A stretch of DNA of 11,022 nucleotides from a bacterium (lineage in GTDB: Bacteria; Armatimonadota; HRBIN16), in the NCBI GenBank assembly GCA_025057335.1, contig JANWXG010000067.1:1-11022 (forward strand), given 5' to 3'. Within the stretch, counting starts at the first letter, position 1. The number at the start of each line of letters is the position of its first letter. The notes under the pieces were generated by a model. That model searched no databases. It was not told the origin of the DNA and was given only the letters and a program-made list of their open reading frames with translations. Shown here in pieces: positions 4,705 to 11,022 of this stretch. Both the position numbers and the translations under genes were made by a program.

Positions 4705-7212
4705 TTACCCTACCACGACGTTGACCAGCTTGCCCGGCACGACGATGACTTTCTTCACGGTCTTGCCGTTAGTGAACTGCTGCACTTTCGGGCTTGCCAG
4801 CGCTAGTCGCTCCAGCTCCTCCTGCGGCGTGTCGACGGGAACCACCAGCACGTCGCGCAGCTTGCCGTTCACCTGCACGACGATGTTCAGCTCTTCCGCC
4901 GCTGCTACCGCCTCTTCGTAGTCGGGGTAGGGCTGGTTGTAGGTGAAGCCCTCGTAGCCCAGCCGCTCCCACAGCTCGTCGGCGATGTGCGGCGTGAACG
5001 GCGCCAGCACCAGAATCAGCGAGTGTATCGCCTCGCTGAAGGCGGGGGAGCCTATCAGCGAGTCTTTGAGGTCGTACAACAGGTTGACCCACTCCATGAT
5101 GGCAGCGACGGCGGTATTGAAGCGGAAGTCCTCGATATCCTCGCCCACTTTCTTTATCGTCTGATGCGTCTTGCGGCGCAGCTTCCGCTCCTCGGCTGTT
5201 AGATCCGCCCCCTGCAGCCGCTCCTTCCAGTCGCGCTGGTAGTGGGGCAAGGCGTCCAGAACTAGCCGCCACACGCGGTGCAGGAAGCGGTTGGCTCCGC
5301 TCACCCCCTCCTCACGCCACTCGATGGCTTGGTCGAAGGGGGCGACGAACAGTTCGTACAGGCGCAGGGTATCCGCCCCGTGCTTCTCCACCACCGAGTC
5401 GGGCGTCACCACGTTGCCCTTGGATTTGGACATCTTCACCATCACGTCGGGGTTGTCGGGGTCGGGCGCAAGCACCATGCCCTGATTGCGCAGGGTGAGG
5501 AACGGCTCTACAAAATGCACCAGCCCCGCGTCGTACATCACCTTCACCCAGAATCGGGCATACAGCAAGTGCATCACGGCGTGCTCCGCTCCGCCCACGT
5601 ATACGTCCACAGGCAGCCAGTAGCGTACTGCGTCGGGATGGAAGGGGCGGTCGTTCTCGTGCGGGCTGGCGAAGCGCAGGAAGTACCACGAGGAGCAGGC
5701 GAAGCCGCCCATCGTGTCGGTCTCGCGCTCGGCGGGACTGCCGCACTGCGGGCAGGTGGTGTTCACAAATTCGGGGATGTTCGCTAGCGGCGACTTCCCT
5801 GTGCCCGTCGGTTCGTAGTGTTCCACGTCGGGCAGCAGCACGGGCAGCTGCTCTTCGGGCACGGGTACCTCGCCGCACCTAGGGCAGTGGATAATCGGTA
5901 TCGGCGCGCCCCAATAGCGCTGTCGGCTGATGAGCCAGTCACGCAGGCGGTAGTTGACGCGCCGCTGACCGATGCCTCGCGCCTCCATCCACTCTGCGAC
6001 CTTGCGTTTCCCTTCCTCGTTGGGCAGCCCACTGAACTCGCCGCTGTTGACCATGATGCCTTCTCCCGTGTACGCCTGCTCCAGCGGCTCACCGTTCCAC
6101 CCAGGCGGGGCAATCACCACGGGGATGGGTAGCCCATAGCGCTTAGCGAAGTCGAAGTCGCGCTCGTCGTGCGCGGGAACCGCCATAATCGCGCCCGTGC
6201 CGTAGCCCATCAGCACGTAGTCGGCGATATAGATAGGCACTAGCTGCCCGTTAACGGGGTTGATGGCATATGCCCCTGTGAATACGCCATCGCGCACACG
6301 CTCGGTGGAGAGGCGTTCGATCTCCGTCTCGCGCTGGCTGCGGGCGATGTAGGCTTCCACCTCCGCCAGCCTGTCAGGAGTAGTAATCTCGCGCACGAGG
6401 GGATGTTCGGGCGCCAGCACGGCAAACGACATACCGAAGGTGGTGTCTACGCGCGTAGTGAACACGCGGAACGACTTGCCCGACGGCTTGCCCTCCGCAT
6501 CGGCAACCTGCATCTCGAACTCCACGCCCTCGCTGCGCCCAATCCAGTTGCGCTGCATCAGCTTGATGCCTTCGGGCCAGTTGATGAGCTCCAGGTCATT
6601 CAGCAACCGTTCGGCGTAGTCGGTAATCTTGAAGAACCACTGGGGCAGGTCGCGCTTCTCCACAATACTCCCGCACCGCCAGCACGCGCCACCCTCTACC
6701 TCCTCGTTCGCCAGCACCGTCTTGCAGGAAGGGCACCAGTTGGCAGGGGCCGTGGAGCGGTAGGCGAGTCCGCGCTTATAGAGCAACAGGAAGAACCACT
6801 GCGTCCACTTGTAGTAGTCGGGCGAGCTGGAGTTAATCTCGCGGCTCCAGTCGTAGGAGATGCCGATCATGTTCATCTGCCGTTTGTAGTTAGCGATGTA
6901 GCGCGGCACGGTCTTGCTGGGATGCGAGCGTTTGCGGATGGCTTCGTTCTCGGCGGGCAGTCCGAAGGCGTCCCAGCCCATCGGATGCAACACGTTGAAG
7001 CCCTTCATGTGCTTGTAGCGACAGAAGGCGTCGGTCGGGATGTAGTTTCGGCAATGCCCGACGGAGAGCCCGTCTCCCGAAGGGTAGGGGAAGAAGTCTA
7101 GCGCGTAGAGCTTCGGTTTGGGGCTGAAGTCCTCCGCGCGAAACAGTTGCGCTTCCTGCCAGCGTTGTTGCCACTTGGGTTCTATCTGTTGCGGGATGTA
7201 CCTCTCCTCCAT
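4705..7212 (-). CDS. leuS: Leucyl-tRNA synthetase
   Basis: This 835-residue class Ia enzyme charges tRNA-Leu with leucine in the cytoplasm. In order it shows: the HIGH region FPYPSGDGLSVGHCRNY (residues 41-57, HIGH equivalent S50-V-G-H53); HPMGWDAFGLPAENEA (76-91); a zinc site at Cys160, Cys163, Cys177 and Cys180; the CP1 editing domain with FTTRVDTTFG (251-260) and MGYGTGAIMAVPAHDERD (335-352, Asp349); RDWLISRQRYWGAPIP (424-439); a second Cys set at 443, 446, 487 and 490; ETDTMGGFACSSWYFLRF; and KMSKSKGN (593-600). The anticodon-binding and C-terminal domains follow (VVQVNGKLRD at 778-787). Length and order are standard for bacterial LeuRS. Two details differ from the textbook form: the first His of HIGH is Ser, and TTRPDT reads TTRVDT. 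ATG 7212 is chosen for its GGAGGT site; the frame extends to TTG 7239, but that region holds the ribosome site. The TAA stop lies 15 bases before the Uma2 start. Confidence 0.97.
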   Translation of the reverse strand: MEERYIPQQIEPKWQQRWQEAQLFRAEDFSPKPKLYALDFFPYPSGDGLSVGHCRNYIPTDAFCRYKHMKGFNVLHPMGWDAFGLPAENEAIRKRSHPSKTVPRYIANYKRQMNMIGISYDWSREINSSSPDYYKWTQWFFLLLYKRGLAYRSTAPANWCPSCKTVLANEEVEGGACWRCGSIVEKRDLPQWFFKITDYAERLLNDLELINWPEGIKLMQRNWIGRSEGVEFEMQVADAEGKPSGKSFRVFTTRVDTTFGMSFAVLAPEHPLVREITTPDRLAEVEAYIARSQRETEIERLSTERVRDGVFTGAYAINPVNGQLVPIYIADYVLMGYGTGAIMAVPAHDERDFDFAKRYGLPIPVVIAPPGWNGEPLEQAYTGEGIMVNSGEFSGLPNEEGKRKVAEWMEARGIGQRRVNYRLRDWLISRQRYWGAPIPIIHCPRCGEVPVPEEQLPVLLPDVEHYEPTGTGKSPLANIPEFVNTTCPQCGSPAERETDTMGGFACSSWYFLRFASPHENDRPFHPDAVRYWLPVDVYVGGAEHAVMHLLYARFWVKVMYDAGLVHFVEPFLTLRNQGMVLAPDPDNPDVMVKMSKSKGNVVTPDSVVEKHGADTLRLYELFVAPFDQAIEWREEGVSGANRFLHRVWRLVLDALPHYQRDWKERLQGADLTAEERKLRRKTHQTIKKVGEDIEDFRFNTAVAAIMEWVNLLYDLKDSLIGSPAFSEAIHSLILVLAPFTPHIADELWERLGYEGFTYNQPYPDYEEAVAAAEELNIVVQVNGKLRDVLVVPVDTPQEELERLALASPKVQQFTNGKTVKKVIVVPGKLVNVVVG

Positions 7213-7220
7213 GCGTGTTG

Positions 7221-7226
7221 ACCTCC
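7221..7226 (-). promoter_or_regulatory. Ribosome binding site that sets the leuS start
   Basis: GGAGGT on the minus strand lies 8 bases before ATG 7212. This favours a start giving MEERYIPQQ over the upstream in-frame TTG at 7239. Confidence 0.75.
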
Positions 7227-7247
7227 CGAACGGCTGCAATCGTATTC

Positions 7248-7277
7248 AGTATAACGTGACCTGCGGGGGCTTTGCAA
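7248..7277 (-). promoter_or_regulatory. Sigma-70 type promoter for leuS
   Basis: On the minus strand, TTGCAA (7277-7272), an 18-base spacer and TATACT (7253-7248). Transcription would start near 7241, leaving a leader of about 30 bases. That is too short for a T-box or similar riboswitch. Confidence 0.65.
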
Positions 7278-7414
7278 GAGCGGCACGGCTGCGCGACGAC
7301 ACACCGGTGCCTATCTTGCCGACCGCTGCTGTCTACCAGCGTCAGAGAGAACGTGTAGCAAGGTGGATTTTCGGGCGCAATACCCTCAGAGGAATGAGCC
7401 GAACCCTTGCTCGC

Positions 7415-7444
7415 TTGCCCCGCGCCTGCTCCGTGCAGTATAAT
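7415..7444 (+). promoter_or_regulatory. Sigma-70 type promoter for valS
   Basis: TTGCCC (7415-7420), an 18-base spacer and a perfect TATAAT (7439-7444). Transcription would start near 7451, about 37 bases before ATG 7488. The stretch between this and the leuS promoter (7278-7414) shows no operator, T-box or other named element. Confidence 0.65.
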
Positions 7445-7487
7445 CTGATACACTACCCTTGTCACGAACAGAGGAGCAGGCGAGCGG

Positions 7488-10157
7488 ATGGCGGAAGCGA
7501 ACAACATCCCGAAAGTGTACGACCCCACTCAGGTGGAAGAGAAGTGGTATCGCTGCTGGAGCGAAAGGGGCTATTTCCAGCCCAGCGCCGACCCGAACAA
7601 ACCTGTCTACTGCATCACCATCCCCCCGCCGAACGTCACAGGCTCGTTGCACATCGGGCATGCGCTCTGCTACACCATCCACGACACGCTGATTCGCTGG
7701 CGCAGGATGCAGGGCTACAACACCCTCTGCGTGCCAGGAACTGACCACGCGGGCATCGCCACGCAGAACGTCGTGGAGAAGCAACTGCGCCGCGAAGGGC
7801 TGACGCGCCACGACCTGGGCAGGGAGAAGTTCCTAGAGCGCGTGTGGGACTGGGTGCGCGAATACGGCGGCGTCATTCTGACACAGTTCCAGCGGCTGGG
7901 CTGTTCGTTCGACTGGAGCCGCACCCGCTTCACCATGGACGAGGGCTACTCGCGCGCTATCTTCGAGTGCTTCGTGCGCTGGTGGGAGGATGGACACATC
8001 TATCGCGGCAAGCGCGTGATCAACTGGTGTCCCCGCTGCCTCACTGCCCTCTCCGATATCGAAGTGGAACATGAAGACCAGCCTTCCAAGCTCTACTACA
8101 TCCGCTATCCGTTCCAGGACGGCTCTGGTTACGTCGTAGTGGCGACCACGCGCCCTGAGACGATGCTGGGCGATACCGCCGTCGCTGCCAACCCCGCCGA
8201 CGAACGGTATCAACATCTGTTCGGCAAGACGATTATCCTACCCCTCGTGGGCAGGGAGATACCCTTCCTCGCCGACGACTACGCCAAGCCTGAGTTCGGC
8301 ACAGGCGCCGTGAAAGTGACCCCTGCGCACGACGCGAACGACTTCGAGTGTGGGCTGCGGCACGGGCTGCCGCAAGTGGTGGTCATCGACGAACACGCCC
8401 GCATGACCCCCGATGCGGGCGAACGTTACGCAGGCTTAGACCGTTACGAGGCGCGCGAGCGTGTGCTGCAAGACCTCGAGGCGCAGGGCTTGCTGGAGAA
8501 GGTAGAAGACTACGTAGTGCCTGTCGCCACCTGCGCTCGATGTGACACAGTAATCGAACCCCTGCTTTCCGAGCAGTGGTTCGTGCGCATGAAGGAGATT
8601 GCCCAGCCCGCTATCGATGCAGTGAAAGAGGGGCGCATCCGCTTCATCCCCGAGCGCTACACCCGCACCTATTTGGACTGGATGGAGAATATCAAGGACT
8701 GGTGCATCTCGCGTCAGCTGTGGTGGGGGCATCGCATCCCCGTGTGGACGACGGAAGACGGCGAATACATCGTCGCCCGCTCAGAGGAAGAAGCGCGCCA
8801 GAAGGCGAGAGGCAGGGCAATCACGCAGGATGAGGACGTGCTGGACACTTGGTTCTCCTCGGCGCTGTGGCCGCACGCCGTGCTGGGCTGGCCCGAGCAG
8901 ACCGACGACCTGAAGACCTACTACCCCACCTCCGTGCTGATTACCGCGCGCGACATCATCTACCTGTGGGTGGCGCGGATGATTATGACGGGGCTGTACT
9001 TCACGGGCGACATCCCCTTCCGCGACGTGTATATCTACGCTACCGTGCTGGACGAGCAGGGACGGCGCATGAGCAAATCGCTGGGCACAGGCGTCGACCC
9101 GCTCGACCTCATCGAGATGTATGGCGCAGACGCCCTGCGCTTCGCCCTGCTGGTGCGCACCGCCAAGGGGCAGGACATCCGCTTCGCCCCTATCCGCAAC
9201 GGCAGGCACAGCCAGGTGGAGGAGGCGCGCAACTTCTGCAACAAGGTGTGGAACGCTTCTCGCTTCGTGCTGATGAACTTGGACGACGAGTTCCGCCAGC
9301 GGTTCGACGGTAGCCTGCCCCCCGACGAGCAGAGGAACGACATCGACCGCTGGATTCTCAGCCGCCTGAACCACACCATCCGCACTGTCAACGCGGCGCT
9401 GGAAAGCTACGACATGGACGACGCGGCGAAGGCGGTCTACTCCTTCCTCTGGGACGAATACTGCGACTGGTATATCGAGATGTGCAAGCCGCGCCTGAAC
9501 GCTGGAGGGGTCGAGCGCGAGGTTGCTCAGCGCGTGTTGAGCGTGGTGCTGGAACACACGCTCCGCCTGCTGCACCCCTTCATGCCTTACATCACGGAAG
9601 AAATCTGGCAGAGCCTGCCGCACGAGGGTGAAAGCATCATGGTAGCGCCCTTCCCCACGGAGCATCCCGAATGGCACGCGCCGCAGGCGGAGGAACGCAT
9701 GGAGCGCCTCATCGAGGCAGTGCGCACCGTTCGTGCCCTGCGCACCGAAATCGGCTTCGACATCTCGCTGAAGGCGAACGTGTTCGTGGTGCCCACTTCG
9801 GCGGAGGCGAGCAGCCTGCTGCGCGAGTATGAGGGCGTGATTCGCACCCTGCAGCGCGTGGAGCCGATGATGCTGGTAGACGCTTTGCCTGAGGGCGTGA
9901 AGGCGGTGGCGGCGCACTGCGACCTAGCGGACGTGTACCTGCAGCTAGAGGCGGTAGACCTGGAGAAGGAACGCCAGCGCGTGCACAAGGAGCTCGCTGC
10001 GCTACAGAAGGAGCTGGAGCGCGTGCAAAGCCGACTGGGCAACGAGCAGTTCTTGCAACGCGCCCCGCGCGAGGTCGTGGAGAAGGAGCAGGCGGTTCAG
10101 GCAGAGTTGCTGGAGCGCCAGCAGAAGCTGCTGGAGCGGCTGAAACGGCTGGAGTAG
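7488..10157 (+). CDS. valS: Valyl-tRNA synthetase
   Basis: This 889-residue class Ia enzyme charges tRNA-Val and hydrolyses mischarged threonyl-tRNA-Val. In order it shows: the ValRS form of the HIGH region, IPPPNVTGSLHIGHAL (residues 45-60); GTDHAGIATQ (84-93); NWCPRC (179-184); the editing domain with VVATTRPETMLGDTAVA (217-233) and FGTGAVKVTPAHDANDF (270-286); DWCISRQLWWGHRIPVW (404-420); DEDVLDTWFSSALWP (448-462); RDIIYLWVARMI (488-499); and the KMSKS equivalent GRRMSKSLGTGVDPLD (525-540). The anticodon-binding helical domain follows. From about residue 823 to the end lies the C-terminal coiled-coil arm (VDLEKERQRVHKELAALQKE and on) specific to bacterial ValRS, which touches the tRNA elbow. 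ATG 7488 has GAGGAG 11 bases and AGG 7 bases upstream. No key residue is missing. The gene stands alone under its own promoter, divergent from leuS, and ends with TAG, 52 bases before the end of the convergent flavoprotein gene. Confidence 0.97.
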   Translation: MAEANNIPKVYDPTQVEEKWYRCWSERGYFQPSADPNKPVYCITIPPPNVTGSLHIGHALCYTIHDTLIRWRRMQGYNTLCVPGTDHAGIATQNVVEKQLRREGLTRHDLGREKFLERVWDWVREYGGVILTQFQRLGCSFDWSRTRFTMDEGYSRAIFECFVRWWEDGHIYRGKRVINWCPRCLTALSDIEVEHEDQPSKLYYIRYPFQDGSGYVVVATTRPETMLGDTAVAANPADERYQHLFGKTIILPLVGREIPFLADDYAKPEFGTGAVKVTPAHDANDFECGLRHGLPQVVVIDEHARMTPDAGERYAGLDRYEARERVLQDLEAQGLLEKVEDYVVPVATCARCDTVIEPLLSEQWFVRMKEIAQPAIDAVKEGRIRFIPERYTRTYLDWMENIKDWCISRQLWWGHRIPVWTTEDGEYIVARSEEEARQKARGRAITQDEDVLDTWFSSALWPHAVLGWPEQTDDLKTYYPTSVLITARDIIYLWVARMIMTGLYFTGDIPFRDVYIYATVLDEQGRRMSKSLGTGVDPLDLIEMYGADALRFALLVRTAKGQDIRFAPIRNGRHSQVEEARNFCNKVWNASRFVLMNLDDEFRQRFDGSLPPDEQRNDIDRWILSRLNHTIRTVNAALESYDMDDAAKAVYSFLWDEYCDWYIEMCKPRLNAGGVEREVAQRVLSVVLEHTLRLLHPFMPYITEEIWQSLPHEGESIMVAPFPTEHPEWHAPQAEERMERLIEAVRTVRALRTEIGFDISLKANVFVVPTSAEASSLLREYEGVIRTLQRVEPMMLVDALPEGVKAVAAHCDLADVYLQLEAVDLEKERQRVHKELAALQKELERVQSRLGNEQFLQRAPREVVEKEQAVQAELLERQQKLLERLKRLE

Positions 10158-10209
10158 CGCCCCCAGACCGCTGAGCGTCGCATCCCGCTCGCCCCTGCCT
10201 ACGAGGAGT

Positions 10210-11022
10210 CTAACCTCGGGCAGCCTCGTGCAGCAGCTCCACCAGCGTGGGATGGGCGGGATAGAGCGACGCCAGAGCCTCCACCGTTCCGCCTAGAGCC
10301 ATCGCGGTGGCGAGCGGAGCCAGCACGTCTGCTGCATGTGCGCCTATCGCCGCGCCGCCGAGCAACCTGCCCGTGTCCTCTTCTACCACGACTTTGACGA
10401 AGCCCTCGGTTTCGCCCAGCAGCTGCGCTTTCAGGTTGTGGGCGTATTGTGCCTGGAGCACGCGCACGCGCAAGCCTTGCTTGCGCGCCTGCGCTTCAGT
10501 AATGCCTACCTGTGCGACCTGCGGCTGCGTGTACACCGCCTCCACGACCAGTTCTGGGCGGAAAGGCGGGACAGGCACTCCCAGTGCATGACGCACCGCC
10601 ACGTACGCCTGCGCCCAGCCGCGATTGAGAGTGAAAGGCGGTCCCGCCGCGTCGCCGACGGCGTAGAGGTGCGGAACAGGCGACTGCAGATACTCGTTGA
10701 GGGGTATCCCCTGCGCGGAGGAGGGTAGTCCCGCTGCCTCTAGATTCAGCCGCGATAGGTCCGACCGCCTGCCGATAGCGACGAAAGCATGAGTGCCCTC
10801 TAAACTCCGACCGTCTCGGAGGAGTACTTGCACGCCGCCGTCTCCAGCGGTCACGCTCTCCACAGGGGAGGAGAGCAGTACCTCGATGCCCATCTGCCGA
10901 AAAGCGTGCTCCAGCGCCTGCGATACTGCCTCATCCGCCCGGGGCAGCAGGCGGGGCATGTCTGTCACGACCGTCACCCTCGCGCCCAGCACGCGGAACA
11001 GGTAGGCGAATTCGCTGCCTGT
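10210..11022 (-). CDS. Dihydrolipoyl-dehydrogenase-like class I pyridine nucleotide-disulfide oxidoreductase (partial, C-terminal part)
   Basis: The frame is open to the right edge, so the N-terminal FAD domain and redox-active Cys pair lie outside; 270 residues are seen. It opens inside the NAD(P)-binding Rossmann motif (TGSEFAYLFRVLGARVTVVT, the end of GxGxxGxE). Then come RLLPRADEAVSQAL, AFVAIGRRSDL, the FAD-contacting HLYAVGDAAG, and the dimerisation domain (VYTQPQVAQVGITEAQAR). It ends with HPTLVELLHEA, whose His and Glu form the general base dyad of this enzyme family. The HPTxxE end and the lack of a C-terminal Cys-Cys pair fit dihydrolipoyl dehydrogenase better than mercuric reductase. 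Without the N-terminal half, a related flavoprotein disulfide reductase cannot be excluded. Lipoamide dehydrogenases act as the E3 part of 2-oxoacid dehydrogenase and glycine cleavage complexes, but no partner gene is seen here. The gene ends with TAG and converges on valS. Confidence 0.88.
   Translation of the reverse strand, partial: TGSEFAYLFRVLGARVTVVTDMPRLLPRADEAVSQALEHAFRQMGIEVLLSSPVESVTAGDGGVQVLLRDGRSLEGTHAFVAIGRRSDLSRLNLEAAGLPSSAQGIPLNEYLQSPVPHLYAVGDAAGPPFTLNRGWAQAYVAVRHALGVPVPPFRPELVVEAVYTQPQVAQVGITEAQARKQGLRVRVLQAQYAHNLKAQLLGETEGFVKVVVEEDTGRLLGGAAIGAHAADVLAPLATAMALGGTVEALASLYPAHPTLVELLHEAARG

Noticed and set aside
7213..7487. T-box riboswitch for the synthetase genes
   Set aside because: No conserved T-box sequence (AGGGTGG-ACCGCG type) is visible, and both leaders predicted from the promoters are under 40 bases.
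8781..9917. Long minus-strand open frame (378 codons) opposite valS
   Set aside because: It lies wholly inside valS in the antisense frame, has His/Arg/Ala-rich composition and no family pattern; it is a codon-bias shadow in GC-rich coding DNA.
10158..10209. Bidirectional terminator between valS and the flavoprotein gene
   Set aside because: Only a 5-bp GAGCG/CGCTC stem with an 8-base loop is present and there is no T run on either strand.

Overview
The window looks like the chromosome of a GC-rich bacterium, most likely a member of the Armatimonadota. The best clue is a DUF1559-type pseudopilin: an N-terminal FTLIELLVVIAIIAILAAI segment followed by FPVFAQAREKAR, and a C-terminal FADGH motif. 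Genes of this kind are found in many copies in Armatimonadota and Planctomycetota. The other genes (Uma2 nuclease, ADP-ribose-type Nudix hydrolase, sugar-type solute-binding protein) fit this placement but do not prove it. The lineage call is inference.

Left part (1-2240). A secreted solute-binding protein runs off the left edge (minus strand). Upstream of it lies a G/C-skewed tandem hairpin repeat of about 90 bp per unit (330-560). Then come a ChbG/YdjC-type deacetylase (minus, 603-1412) with a possible terminator after it, a possible decayed RelE-like toxin remnant (plus, 1543-1668), and a Nudix hydrolase (plus, 1676-2236).

Middle part (2346-4689). A strong minus-strand promoter (3416-3445) drives a pseudopilin gene interrupted by one in-frame TAG at 2912-2914. 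A small single-pass membrane protein starts 11 bases after that gene's final stop. Upstream of the promoter is a gene-free stretch holding a BIME-like cluster of small hairpins in both orientations (3577-3944). These share loop and closing base pairs while the stem sequence changes with its pairing kept. A Uma2-family nuclease (minus, 4000-4689) follows.

Right part (4705-11022). leuS (minus) and valS (plus) are divergent from a 275-bp region with one clear sigma-70 type promoter for each. Uma2 starts 15 bases after the leuS stop, so the two probably share a transcript. A dihydrolipoyl-dehydrogenase-like flavoprotein (minus) converges on valS and runs off the right edge.

Most of the window is ordinary housekeeping sequence. 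The points that stand out are the interrupted pseudopilin, the compensated-stem hairpin cluster, the Ser-Val-Gly-His form of the LeuRS HIGH motif, and the possible RelE remnant. I see no tRNA, rRNA, CRISPR array, insertion sequence or phage gene.
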